Origin: AP-15 sp963735445
GTDB taxonomy: Bacteria; Pseudomonadota; Alphaproteobacteria; ATCC43930; CGMCC-115725
NCBI GenBank assembly: GCA_963735445.1
Contig: CAVTLC010000012.1
Coordinates: 47,152-111,151 of the forward strand
Direction of reading: 5' to 3'
DNA: 64,000 nucleotides
Part shown: piece by piece, positions 26,082-35,019 of the stretch
Position numbering within the stretch: position 1 is the stretch's first letter
Layout of the letters: each line of letters starts with the position of its first letter
Notes under the pieces: model-generated
What the model was told of the DNA's origin: nothing
What the model saw: the letters and a program-made list of their open reading frames with translations, nothing else
Database searches by the model: none
Program-made: the position numbers and the translations under genes

Positions 26082-26666
26082 CTAGCGTTTGATCCCGCAT
26101 GCCTTGTCGATCAGCGCCAATGTCGGGGTGAACCCGGACAAGGAATACGTATCGGTGGTCGGCGGGCCTTTCTGCGGCGTTGCTTTCACCACCGCCTGCC
26201 TACCCTTGGCCATCGCTTCGACAATTGTCCGATCGAGATCGGAAGTCCGTGACCACGCTGTGTCGCCCTTGGTGAACAAGTCGAAATGCGTCCCGCTAAC
26301 ATCCAGCGCGACATCGCTGCCGTCCTTAAGCGGAGCGCCGACGTCAAAGCTGACGACATTGGCGACACTCTCTTCAGGCCGGTGCGTAACCATCGCGGCC
26401 GGCAATTTGCGTTTGAATTTTGCCGGCTCGGTCTTTTGCGGGCCGCCGGCCATGTAACAAACGCGCCCGGATCTCTCTTTATAGATATAGGCGCTCCATG
26501 ATCCGGTGCCGCCCAGCCGCTGTACATTGGGGGCTGCCGCGGCATGCTTGATGGTCGTATGCTTGACTTCGTTTTGCGCCGGCTTTTCCGCCGCCTGGAC
26601 CGGCGACAGTGCCGCGATCGCCAGCATTAACAAAGTGCTGAGCTCCCTCGACCCAAATTTCTTCAT
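26082..26666 (-). CDS. invasion associated locus B (IalB) family protein
   Basis: 194 residues with a signal peptide (residues 1-26, ending VQAAEKP) and an IalB-type domain: WSAYIYKERSGRVCYMAGGP, VTHRPEESVANVVSFDVG, TAWSRTSDLDRTIVEAMAKG, and the terminal TYSLSGFTPTLALIDKACG with a second Cys. The two Cys residues probably form the disulfide typical of this periplasmic family. IalB homologues are widespread in non-pathogenic alphaproteobacteria, so virulence is not implied. It lies upstream of rlmN on the same strand with a 46-bp gap. Confidence 0.85.
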   Translation of the reverse strand: MKKFGSRELSTLLMLAIAALSPVQAAEKPAQNEVKHTTIKHAAAAPNVQRLGGTGSWSAYIYKERSGRVCYMAGGPQKTEPAKFKRKLPAAMVTHRPEESVANVVSFDVGAPLKDGSDVALDVSGTHFDLFTKGDTAWSRTSDLDRTIVEAMAKGRQAVVKATPQKGPPTTDTYSLSGFTPTLALIDKACGIKR

Positions 26667-26703
26667 GACCTTCCCGTGAAGCTGCAGCTAAAATCCGATC
26701 GCG

Positions 26704-27216
26704 TTACCGGCCAGCAGCGGCTGGGGTTTCGCGCAAGAAAGCAATCAGGTCGAGTGCGGGAGCTGTCGCCCCGGCTTGCGCCAAGAGTGCCAGCGCCTCG
26801 CCGCGGCAACGGGACTGATTATCAAACAAATGTCCCAATACAAAACGCAACGGGGTCTCGAAACGGTCACCATGACGATTGGTATAGTAGACCGGGACAT
26901 CGAGCGCTCCCGTTGTCAAACCGCTGATCACCAGCCGCAGATGTTCGTCTTCGGCAAGGCGTGCAACTTTGAGGGCGACCAAATCGGCATATAGGATCTG
27001 ATGCTCATCAATTGCTGGCTGGCTGCGACCCTCGATACGACCGATCCACAGGCGATCGGTGGCCAAAATATGGTTCAAGGCCGCATGCAGCGAGCCGTAG
27101 ACCGATCCGCGCTCGCGCAGATATTCCGCCGGGGCAAGCGCCTCACAGGACTGGTAAAGGCGCCGGTTGGCCCAGGCGCTGTGCTGCGCGAGAACCGCGA
27201 AATAGTCGCTGGGCAT
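26704..27216 (-). CDS. DinB family putative metal-dependent protein
   Basis: About 170 residues forming the four-helix DinB bundle. Metal-binding His candidates are in FAVLAQHSAWANRRLY (near residue 11), LHAALNHILATDRLWIGRIEG and LRFVLGHLFDNQSRCRGEAL. The DinB/YfiT fold is used by thiol-dependent S-transferases and uncharacterised stress proteins. The ATG at 27216 is preferred because the fold begins there; the open frame continues upstream without coding character. It is divergent from a GNAT acetyltransferase gene. Confidence 0.85.
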   Translation of the reverse strand: MPSDYFAVLAQHSAWANRRLYQSCEALAPAEYLRERGSVYGSLHAALNHILATDRLWIGRIEGRSQPAIDEHQILYADLVALKVARLAEDEHLRLVISGLTTGALDVPVYYTNRHGDRFETPLRFVLGHLFDNQSRCRGEALALLAQAGATAPALDLIAFLRETPAAAGR

Positions 27217-27314
27217 CGGAGCGCTCCGGCGCAATGTGGACGTGATTATATTAGCAGATCGCCCGGTTCGGCGCATGGCCCTCCCCTCGGCGGGCGAAAC
27301 CGGGCAGAATAGGG

Positions 27315-27872
27315 ATGATGGACGCGTTCACGATACGCCCGGCGAGACCGGCCAACTCGCGCTCGATCGCACAGCTCGACGTCGAAACATGGCGCGCGAC
27401 CTATGCTGGCGTGCTGTCCGCGGATTATCTGGTCGGCCTGTCGGCGCCGCGTCGGGAATTCGGTTGGCGGATGGCAATCCTGCGCGAGCCCCGGGATGTG
27501 CGTGTCGCAATCGATCCGGACGGCGTGCTCCGGGGTTTTGGCAGCTGCGGGCCGAGCCGCAGCGCGCGCCACTTTCCGGGCGAAGTGTTCACATTGTATG
27601 TTGCTCCCGACTTCCAAAACCAGGGCATTGGCCGACGCCTGCTGATCGCGTTGTTTCGGCGTCTTGCAGCTTCGGGTCTTGACGCCGCGATCGTGTGGGT
27701 GTTGCGGGACAACCCCTCGCGTTTCTTTTACGAGCGGTTGGGCGGGCGGCTGGTCAGCCACAAGCCGATACCGGTCGGCGGCACCCGCGTCGAGGCGTTC
27801 GGTTATGGCTGGCCCGATCTGCCGGCCTATCTTTCAGCGGCGTCGAGCGAGGATCGCGGGTCCGAGAATTGA
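27315..27872 (+). CDS. GNAT family N-acetyltransferase
   Basis: 185 residues with the GNAT fold: FTIRPARPANSRSIAQLDVE at the start, the acetyl-CoA binding motif A in FTLYVAPDFQNQGIGRRLL (Q-x-x-G-I-G), and the motif B region AIVWVLRDNPSRFFYERLGG. A TWRATYAGVLSADYL segment is typical of the RimI/PhnO-like subgroup. Substrate unknown. It precedes the DUF2945 and photolyase genes on the same strand. Confidence 0.88.
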   Translation: MMDAFTIRPARPANSRSIAQLDVETWRATYAGVLSADYLVGLSAPRREFGWRMAILREPRDVRVAIDPDGVLRGFGSCGPSRSARHFPGEVFTLYVAPDFQNQGIGRRLLIALFRRLAASGLDAAIVWVLRDNPSRFFYERLGGRLVSHKPIPVGGTRVEAFGYGWPDLPAYLSAASSEDRGSEN

Positions 27873-27923
27873 GGGCCGAGATGCTGCACCGAACCGCTTG
27901 GCGGGTCTTGGTGTTCTCGTTCG

Positions 27924-28133
27924 GTGGCGGACAAACCGAAGCCCGGCGATCGGGTCGATTGGAACACTTCCTGCGGCGAGACCCACGGCGCAGTCGTGCG
28001 TAAGCTTACCTCGCCAACACGCATCAAGGCGCATGTCGCGAAGCCCGATCCGGAACACCCGCAATATCTCGTCGAAAGCGAGAAGACGGGAGCCCGTGCC
28101 GCGCACAAGCCCAACGAACTAAGAAAGCGCTAG
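27924..28133 (+). CDS. DUF2945 (hypervirulence-associated TUDOR-like) small protein
   Basis: 69 residues from a GTG start. The sequence (PGDRVDWNTSCGETHGAVVRK, then VESEKTGARAAHKPNELRK) matches the small DUF2945/TUDOR-like family, a beta-barrel of about 70 residues common in alphaproteobacteria, often beside DNA-repair or stress genes. It ends 2 bp before the TTG start of the Fe-S photolyase, which suggests co-transcription. Biochemical role unknown. Confidence 0.8.
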   Translation: MADKPKPGDRVDWNTSCGETHGAVVRKLTSPTRIKAHVAKPDPEHPQYLVESEKTGARAAHKPNELRKR

Positions 28134-28135
28134 CG

Positions 28136-29671
28136 TTGCGCCATCTGATTATCGTCCTCGGAGACCAACTCGACGGGGGCAGCGCCGTCTTCGACGGCTT
28201 CGATTCCGACCACGATGCCGTGCTGATGATGGAGGTCCGTGGGGAGGCGAGCTACATCCCGCAGCATAAGCGACGCATCGCGTTTTTCTTCGCCGCGATG
28301 CGTCATTTCAGAGACGCACAGCGGCTTTTGGGGCATCGGGTCCTCTACAGCGAACTCGATGATCCCGCAAACCGGGGCTCGTTGGCGGGAGAGATTGCTC
28401 GGCAAGTCGAGGCCGAGCGACCCGAAAGACTGGTCGTGCTCGAACCCGGCGATTACCGGGTGCACCAAGCGATAGAAGCAACTGCGCGCGACCTGGCTCT
28501 TCCGCTGGAGGTGCGCCGCGACCGCCATTTCCTGTGTCCAACTGGCGCTTTCGCGGAGTTTGCCGATCGTTCCTCGCTGTTACTGGAACACTTTTATCGC
28601 TTTATGCGCCGCCGGCTCGGGATCTTGCTCGATGAAAGCGGCAAACCGATCGGTGGCGCCTGGAACTTCGACAAGGACAACCGCAAACCACTCGGCAAAG
28701 CCGCTCCCTGCGTTCCGGCTTTGCCACAATTCACCCCCGACCGAACCACACGCGAAGTGTTGCAACTGGTCGAGCGCGAGTTCTCCGAAAATCCGGGCTG
28801 CCTCGAAAATTTCGCCTTGCCGGTCACAAGAGAGCAGTCGCTCGCGGCGCTCGATGATTTTGTTGAGCATCGGCTGCAAAATTTCGGGCGCTATCAAGAC
28901 GCCATGCACAGCGGCGAGCCCTTTCTGTTCCATTCACATTTGTCGGGACTGCTGAACCTGCACCTGCTTCAACCACGCGAGGTCGTTGACCGGGTGCTCG
29001 GTGCGCTCGGTCGGGCCCCGCTGCCGGCAGTCGAAGGATTTGTCCGGCAAATCATCGGTTGGAGGGAATTTGTCCGTGGCATCTATTGGCATTTCATGCC
29101 GGATTACGCGGGGCGCAACGCGCTCAATGCCAATTTGCCGGCCCCTCGGTTCTTGTGGACCGGCGCCACCGACATGCACTGCTTGGCCGAGGCGATCGGG
29201 CACACCATCAGCTATGCCTACGCGCACCATATCGAGCGGCTGATGGTTCTCGGGCAATTTTGTCTACTGCTCGGCGTCAACCCCTACGACGTGCATCGCT
29301 GGCACATGTCGATGTTTTGGGACGCGGTCGACTGGGTGTCGCTGCCAAACGCGCTCGGCATGTCCCAGCACGCTGATGGCGGGGTTATCGGGACAAAACC
29401 CTATTGTGCTTCGGGTAATTACATTTCGCGGATGAGCGATTATTGCAGAGCGTGCCGCTATGACCCGCATAAGGCGACCGGCGACGATGCCTGCCCGTTC
29501 ACGACGCTCTATTGGGATTTTCTGGACCGACATCGCGACCGGTTCGAGCGCAATGCGCGCATGCGGTACGCCTATGTCAATCTCGACCGCAAAGACGCAC
29601 TTGAACGCGCCGCGATCCGCCGCCGGGCGAGTAAGTTGAAACATCAATTTACCGCCGAGACTTTTCTGTGA
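28136..29671 (+). CDS. phrB: Fe-S cluster (6-4) photolyase / bacterial cryptochrome (PhrB type)
   Basis: The 511-residue protein matches the FeS-BCP/CryPro family, prokaryotic (6-4) photolyases that bind FAD, a lumazine antenna and a [4Fe-4S] cluster. The N-terminal antenna domain begins LIIVLGDQLD. The four cluster ligands are Cys349, Cys437, Cys440 and Cys453 (MHCLAE; DYCRACRYDP; DDACPF). Each is one residue before the Agrobacterium PhrB ligands (350, 438, 441, 454). The FAD region has GWREFVRGIYWHFM and HRWHMSMFWDAVDWVSLPNA. Translation starts at TTG two bases after DUF2945, and the stop overlaps the GTG of the class II photolyase (GTGA). Confidence 0.93.
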   Translation: MRHLIIVLGDQLDGGSAVFDGFDSDHDAVLMMEVRGEASYIPQHKRRIAFFFAAMRHFRDAQRLLGHRVLYSELDDPANRGSLAGEIARQVEAERPERLVVLEPGDYRVHQAIEATARDLALPLEVRRDRHFLCPTGAFAEFADRSSLLLEHFYRFMRRRLGILLDESGKPIGGAWNFDKDNRKPLGKAAPCVPALPQFTPDRTTREVLQLVEREFSENPGCLENFALPVTREQSLAALDDFVEHRLQNFGRYQDAMHSGEPFLFHSHLSGLLNLHLLQPREVVDRVLGALGRAPLPAVEGFVRQIIGWREFVRGIYWHFMPDYAGRNALNANLPAPRFLWTGATDMHCLAEAIGHTISYAYAHHIERLMVLGQFCLLLGVNPYDVHRWHMSMFWDAVDWVSLPNALGMSQHADGGVIGTKPYCASGNYISRMSDYCRACRYDPHKATGDDACPFTTLYWDFLDRHRDRFERNARMRYAYVNLDRKDALERAAIRRRASKLKHQFTAETFL

Positions 29672-31028
29672 TCGAGTCGCAACGGGTCGTGCTGCTCAAT
29701 GACATGCCGGAGCAGCAGGGCGATTACGTTCTCTATTGGATGCAGAATTCGCAGCGCGCCGAGTTCAACCCGGCGCTTGAAGCCGCGATCGACGAGGCGA
29801 ACCGGCTGCGGCTCCCGGTTCTGGTGGGCTTTGGACTGACTGAGGACTATCCCGAGGCAAATGCACGTCACTACGCCTTCATGCTCGAGGGTCTCGCCGA
29901 GACCCGAACAGGCATTGCAAGCGCGGGGGTTGGGCTTTGTCATACGCCGCGGCAGTCCTGGCTAAGGTCGCTATCGAACTTGCACAGCGGGCGGCGGTCG
30001 TGGTTTGCGATCGCGGCTATCTGCGGCCGCAGCAGCAATGGCGCGGTGAGGTTGCCGCAGCAGCGGGGCGCCGCGTTCTACAGGTCGAGGGCGATGTCGT
30101 CGTTCCGGTCGAGCTGGTCTCGACCAAACCGGAGGTCGCCGCGCGAACCTTGCGTCCCAAGCTGCTGCGGCTGCGCGACGAATTCCTGCGCCCACTGCCC
30201 CACAATCGGCCGCATGTACTCGCCAATCAGTTCGGTATCGTCAGCGACGTCAATCTCGCCGATATCCCGGCTCTCCTGACCGATTTGCGCATCGACCACG
30301 GCGTTACGCCTGTTCCGCATTTCCGCGGCGGCTACTCCGAGGCAAGACGGCGTCTCGATGAATTCATCGACCACCGGCTCGGGCGTTATGTCGCCGAGCG
30401 GGCGCATCCCGCCGCGGCAATGGCTTCGGGCCTGTCGCCTTATCTGCATTTCGGGCAGATCTCTCCGGTCGAAATCGCTCTGAGGGTGCGCGACGCGGCG
30501 GCGGCAAGCGAAAACCGGCTCTCCTATCTGGAGGAGTTGATCATCCGGCGTGAGCTGGCGATGAACTTTGTCAACACGACGCCCAACTACGATCAATATG
30601 AGTGCCTACCGCAATGGGCCCGGCAGACCCTCGCCGAGCACCGCCGCGATCGCCGCGTTCACGTCTATCGCTACGAACAACTCGCCGCGGCGGACACCCA
30701 CGATCCTTACTGGAACGCGGCGATGCGCGAAATGCTGGTCACCGGATATATGCAAAACTATATGCGTATGTATTGGGGCAAGAAGGTCCTGGAGTGGTCG
30801 TCTTCGCCCGAAGACGGCTACGCGGCATTGCTTCGCCTCAACAACACCTTCTTTGTCGACGGCCGCGACGCGAATTCCTATGCGAATGTCGGCTGGATCT
30901 TCGGATTACACGACCGGCCGTGGCCCGAACGGCCGATCTTTGGCAAGGTGCGGTCGATGACCGCGGCCGGCCTCGAACGAAAAACCGACATCGCTGCCTA
31001 TGTCCGCAAGATGCAAGCGCTGGCTTAA
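29668..31028 (+). pseudogene. class II CPD photolyase, two frameshifts
   Basis: The start (VVLLNDMPEQQGDYVLYWMQNSQ...) and the C-terminal domain (WGKKVLEWSSSPEDGYAAL, LNNTFFVDGRDANSYANVGW, RPIFGKVRSM) identify a class II cyclobutane-pyrimidine-dimer photolyase of about 452 residues. The frame shifts twice, near 29903-29905 (CCC) and 29960-29961 (GG). Removing one base at each run gives continuous ETEQALQARGLGFV and then SPAKVAIELA, with CDRGYLRPQQQW following. No other damage is seen. Both shifts are +1, matching other genes in this window, so sequence error is likely. It overlaps the upstream photolyase gene by 4 bp, forming a two-photolyase operon covering both major UV lesions. Confidence 0.85.
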
Positions 31029-31073
31029 CGGGCTGGTGGGCAGGAACCTCAGCCAAGGTGCGACACACTTCGC

Positions 31074-31151
31074 CGAGATCGCTTCGCTTGGCTCGCAATC
31101 ACTGCGTAGGTGGTTGTCATTGCGAGGATTACGGGGACGAAGCAATCTCGA
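31074..31151. repeat. inverted pair of CATTGCGAG-type intergenic repeats
   Basis: Two related elements face each other between convergent genes. On the left is CGAGATCGCTTCG...CTCGCAATCAC (31074-31102). On the right is GTCATTGCGAG...CGAAGCAATCTCG (31116-31151), its near reverse complement. This type occurs between genes in many alphaproteobacteria. It differs from the repeat pair at 71-157. Confidence 0.55.
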
Positions 31152-31199
31152 CGTAAGACCCGATGACGGAAATTATCAGGCTGGCTGTGACCGCTAGGG

Positions 31200-32168
31200 T
31201 CAGCGCAGCCGGAAATAATGGACGCTGAACAACTCCGCGGGATCGGTCCAGGTGTCGACTGGGCGAAACCCGGCGCGGGCGGCCAAGCTGCGGAACTCGC
31301 CGACCGAATATTTATAGGAATATTCGGTGTGGATCAGTTCGCCTGCGGCAAAATCAAACCGCTGTCCGGCAATCGTCGCTTGCTGGTCGGCAAGACTACG
31401 AATGTATATTTCAACCCGGCCGTTTGTTTCGCTGTAGAACGCGTAATGTTCAAACAGGTCGAGGTCAAGATCTCCGTTGAGTTCACGATTGATACGCTCA
31501 AACAGATTGAGATTAAACGCAGCGGTGACGCCACTGCGGTCATTATAGGCAGCGTCAAGTATCGCCGTATCCTTTTTGAGGTCGACGCCAATCAGCATCT
31601 CGCCGCCGGCGCCAAGGATTTGGGCGCAGTTTGCCAGGAACCGCGCGGCAGCTTCGGGTTCGAAATTCCCTATCGTCGAACCGGGGAAAAACCCGACGCG
31701 CTTACCGACGGGCCCGGGCAGGGGCGGCAGCGAAAAAGGACCGGTGTAATCGGCACACACTGCAGTGATCGCCAGTTCCGGGAAGTCCTCGGCCAAAGAC
31801 GCCGCAGCCTCTCGTAAGTGTTCGCGCGAGATATCGACTGGAACATAGGCGACGGGTCGGTCGAGGGCCTGTAACAGAATGCGGGCCTTATGACTTGCAC
31901 CGCTGCCGAATTCAATAATCCGCGAATATACGCCCATTTGGGCCGCGATATCTTCAGCGTTTTCCTCGAGAATAGCGATTTCGGTACGGGTCGGATAGTA
32001 TTCAGGCAGGCGGCAGATTTCTTCGAACAGTGACGAGCCACGCTCATCGTAAAAAAATTTACAGGGGATGGCTTTCCGTGATCGGGCGAGACCTTTCACT
32101 ACGGCGTCCCGAAAACTCTCCTCACCGGGCGCCAAATCATGAAAGGCAAAACGCGCTTCATCCCTCAT
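31200..32168 (-). CDS. egtD: L-histidine N(alpha)-methyltransferase EgtD
   Basis: 322 residues, matching the EgtD length. It has the SAM-binding IIEFGSGASHKARILLQALD, the N-terminal RSRKAIPCKFFYDERGSSLFEEICRL, GFFPGSTIGNFEPEAAARFL, and HYAFYSETNGRVEIYIRS near the C-terminus. It trimethylates histidine to hercynine, the first step of ergothioneine synthesis, in the cytoplasm. The ATG at 32168 overlaps the egtB stop by one base (TGATG), so the pair is translationally coupled. The open frame upstream lies within egtB and is not coding. egtA, egtC and egtE are not present nearby. Confidence 0.93.
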   Translation of the reverse strand: MRDEARFAFHDLAPGEESFRDAVVKGLARSRKAIPCKFFYDERGSSLFEEICRLPEYYPTRTEIAILEENAEDIAAQMGVYSRIIEFGSGASHKARILLQALDRPVAYVPVDISREHLREAAASLAEDFPELAITAVCADYTGPFSLPPLPGPVGKRVGFFPGSTIGNFEPEAAARFLANCAQILGAGGEMLIGVDLKKDTAILDAAYNDRSGVTAAFNLNLFERINRELNGDLDLDLFEHYAFYSETNGRVEIYIRSLADQQATIAGQRFDFAAGELIHTEYSYKYSVGEFRSLAARAGFRPVDTWTDPAELFSVHYFRLR

Positions 32169-33472
32169 CAACTGTCCTCCGCAAGCCGCAACCCGGCGAA
32201 GGCCCAGCGCGCCGAGGGCGGAAAGAAATTCCGATAAGTCGCTCGCGCATGCCCGGCCGGGGTGACGGCAGCGCCGCCACGCAGGACCATCTGACTGCAC
32301 ATAAACTTTCCGTTGTATTCGCCGATTGCACCCGCGGCCGCGCGAAATCGCGGATAGGGTATATAGGGGCTCGCTGTCCATTCCCAAACGTCGCCGAACA
32401 TCTGTCGGGGCTGCGCCGCTGCGCCCGCCTCGGCATTTGCCGTGAGCTCTGCCGCCGGATGGAAATATCCACGGTCGGCAAAATTGCCCGATACCGAAAT
32501 GCCCTCGGCCGCAAGTTCCCATTCCGCTTCGGTCGGCAGTCGCTTGCCGGCCCATTTGGCATAGGCGTCGGCCTCGAAATAGCTGACATGGCAGACGGGT
32601 TCAGCGGGATGCAGGCGGCGCAAGCCGCTGAGCGTAAAGATCGACCAAATACCGTCCTCGTTCCGCCAGTAGAGCGGCGCCTCCCATCCTTCGGCCCGTA
32701 CGGTCGCCCATCCGTCCGACAGCCAGAATTCGGGACGCTGATAACCGCCGGCTTCGATGAAATCGAGATACTCGCCGCAGGTGACCGGCCGGCTGGCCAG
32801 GCGGAAGGGCTCTAGCCAGACTTTGTGCCGCGGAGTCTCGTTGTCGAAGGCAAAACCATTGCCGCGGTGGCCGATCTCAATCAGCCCGCCGGCAAAATCG
32901 ATCCAATCGAGCGGCGCCGCGGGTGCGGCGATCTGTGGCTGCGGCGCCTGATAGGCCGGGAGCAGCGGATTGATCGAAAAGACGTGCTTGATATCCATCA
33001 AGATCAGCTCTTGATGCTGCTGTTCGTGGTGCAGCCCGAGTTCGATCAGCGGTGCGGCGTCTTCCCACACCTGTTCGGAACTGTGCTCGGCAAAGCGCGC
33101 CATTGCCGCGCCGACATGGTCGCGATAGGCGCCGATAACATCGACGGTCGGCCGTGACAACAAGCCGCGCTCTGGCCGCGGATGACGCGGACCGGCGGCC
33201 TCATAGTACGAATTGAACAAGTAAGCGAATGCCGGATCGAATCCCCGATACCCCGGATCGAACCGGTTCAGGATAAAAGTCTCAAAGAACCACGTCGTGT
33301 GCGCCAGATGCCATTTTGTCGGGCTGACGTCGGGCATCGACTGGATCGACTGGTCCTCAGCCGTCAAGTTTGCGGCCAGCGCTTCGCTGTCGCGCCGGAC
33401 GGCTTCAAAGCGTTCGAGCGCAATGCCGCGATCCGCACTGATTTTTTGTTGGAGCACGCTACCGTCAGACAC
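32168..33472 (-). CDS. egtB: ergothioneine biosynthesis sulfoxide synthase EgtB
   Basis: 434 residues with the EgtB architecture: an N-terminal DinB-like helical domain with iron His ligands (KWHLAHTTWFFETF; ELGLHHEQQHQEL) and a C-terminal FGE-sulfatase domain (WEWTASPYIPYPRF, MVLRGGAAVTPAGHARATYRNFFPP, RWAFAGLRLAED). The non-heme-iron enzyme joins hercynine to a thiol donor (gamma-glutamylcysteine or cysteine) with O2. It forms a two-gene unit with egtD. Which thiol is used cannot be read here, but the lack of egtA/egtC nearby favours cysteine. Confidence 0.93.
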   Translation of the reverse strand: MSDGSVLQQKISADRGIALERFEAVRRDSEALAANLTAEDQSIQSMPDVSPTKWHLAHTTWFFETFILNRFDPGYRGFDPAFAYLFNSYYEAAGPRHPRPERGLLSRPTVDVIGAYRDHVGAAMARFAEHSSEQVWEDAAPLIELGLHHEQQHQELILMDIKHVFSINPLLPAYQAPQPQIAAPAAPLDWIDFAGGLIEIGHRGNGFAFDNETPRHKVWLEPFRLASRPVTCGEYLDFIEAGGYQRPEFWLSDGWATVRAEGWEAPLYWRNEDGIWSIFTLSGLRRLHPAEPVCHVSYFEADAYAKWAGKRLPTEAEWELAAEGISVSGNFADRGYFHPAAELTANAEAGAAAQPRQMFGDVWEWTASPYIPYPRFRAAAGAIGEYNGKFMCSQMVLRGGAAVTPAGHARATYRNFFPPSARWAFAGLRLAEDS

Positions 33473-33510
33473 TGGGTCCCCCAGGGCAATCTTGTTGCTG
33501 TAAACGCTCC

Positions 33511-35019
33511 CTATCCGGGTTCGTTTCGACCGTCGAGATAGCGGCGGCGCAGGTGGCGCTCAAAGCTCGCAACGCCCAGCGGCCGACCGGTCGCACTCTC
33601 GACCAATTGGGCGGTCGACATCAGCGATCCTTGGCCATGGACCCGCTCGCCCAGCCACGCGAAGAGCGGCCGGAACTCGCCATCGGCAATCAAGTCGGGC
33701 AAATCGCGGATTGTCTCGCGGATGGCTTCGAACATCTGTGCGGCGATCATCGCGCCCAGCGTGTAGGTCGGAAAGTAACCCCAGGAGCCGTCGAACCAGT
33801 GGATATCCTGCAGGCAGCCGTCGCGGTCGGTGTCTGGGGCGATGCCGAGCAGTTTGCGCATTTCTTCTGCCCAGGCCCCCGGCAGATCCCGCACATCAAG
33901 ATCGCCGGCCAACATCGCCTGTTCGAGGCGGTAGCGCAGGATGACATGGGCGGGATAAGTGACCTCGTCGGCATCGACGCGGATCAGGCTGCGGCGAACG
34001 CGAATTTGACGACGGTACAACGCTTCCGGCTCCCAAGCCGGGCCCTCGCCGTCGAACACCTCGCGCAAGATTGGCGCAGCAAACTTGGCAAAAGCCAGGC
34101 TGCGGCAGACCTGCATTTCGAGCAGCAAGGATTGGCTCTCATGGATCGCCATGCCGCGGGCGGCGCCGACCGGCTGCAAGCGCCAATGCGCCGGCAGGTT
34201 GCGTTTGTAAAGCGCGTGTCCGGTCTCGTGCAGGACGCCCATCAGCGCCTTTGAAAAATCGTGCTCGTCATAGCGCGTCGTGATGCGGACGTCGTCAGGC
34301 GCGCCGCTGCAAAACGGGTGGGCGCTGATATCGAGCCGCCCGTGCGCGAAGTCGAACCCGACTGCAGTCATCAGCCGCTCCGCGGCGCGCCGTTGCGCGG
34401 CGACCGGAAATGGCCCCGAGGGATCGGGTGGCGGCGGCACCGCGCCCTGGCGTTCGATGATCGCTTCGATCAGATCGGGCAGGAAGGCGGCGAGTTCACC
34501 AAATAGGCGGTCGATCATCGCCACCGAGCCGCCCGGCTCGTAGCGATCGAGGAGCGCTTCGAACGGCTTGACCCCGAGGCGCTCGGCCTTGGCTTGCGCG
34601 ACTTCACGCTGCAGACGCAGCATTTCCTCGAGCAAAGGCCGCACCGCAGCAAAATCGTTTGCCGGGCGGGCCTTGCGCCATACCGCTTCGCATTCGGCGG
34701 AAATTCGCGCGACAGCCTCGACAAGATCGCCGGGCAGCGCGGTGGCATGGGCATGACGCCGCCGCATCTCGCGGAGATTGGCTTGCTCCCACGAGCCAAG
34801 AGCCGTGTTTGCGCCCTCGGCCGCGTCAAGAAGATCATCGATTTCAGCAGCGGTCAGCTGCTGGTGCGCTAGCAGGCTCAATGTCGCCAGCTGTTCGGCG
34901 CGGGTGGCGGCGCCGCCGGCCGGCATCATCGTGGCGCTGTCCCAATTCAGCACGCCGATCGCCTCCTCGAGCGCGCCCACCCGGCGAAATCGACTTTCCA
35001 ACTCTTGATAGGCGGTCAT
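33511..35019 (-). CDS. M32 family metallocarboxypeptidase (thermostable carboxypeptidase 1-like)
   Basis: About 502 residues of the M32 family with all signatures: HPFCSGAPDDVRITTRYDE, the zinc motif GVLHETGHALYK (HExxH), the downstream Glu in AIHESQSLLLEMQ, and IRVDADEVTYPAHVILRYRLE. The first residues, YQELESRFRRVGALEEAIGV, fit the family start. The enzyme removes C-terminal amino acids in the cytoplasm. The ATG at 35019 overlaps the SURF1 stop (ATGA), which couples it to the oxidase assembly operon. The frame upstream overlaps SURF1 and is not coding. Confidence 0.93.
   Translation of the reverse strand: MTAYQELESRFRRVGALEEAIGVLNWDSATMMPAGGAATRAEQLATLSLLAHQQLTAAEIDDLLDAAEGANTALGSWEQANLREMRRRHAHATALPGDLVEAVARISAECEAVWRKARPANDFAAVRPLLEEMLRLQREVAQAKAERLGVKPFEALLDRYEPGGSVAMIDRLFGELAAFLPDLIEAIIERQGAVPPPPDPSGPFPVAAQRRAAERLMTAVGFDFAHGRLDISAHPFCSGAPDDVRITTRYDEHDFSKALMGVLHETGHALYKRNLPAHWRLQPVGAARGMAIHESQSLLLEMQVCRSLAFAKFAAPILREVFDGEGPAWEPEALYRRQIRVRRSLIRVDADEVTYPAHVILRYRLEQAMLAGDLDVRDLPGAWAEEMRKLLGIAPDTDRDGCLQDIHWFDGSWGYFPTYTLGAMIAAQMFEAIRETIRDLPDLIADGEFRPLFAWLGERVHGQGSLMSTAQLVESATGRPLGVASFERHLRRRYLDGRNEPG

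Noticed and set aside
29668..31028. Programmed ribosomal frameshifting in the photolyase or the other shifted genes
   Set aside because: Nine sites lack a common slippery heptamer or downstream structure, and all are +1 base expansions, mostly of short runs, in unrelated genes.
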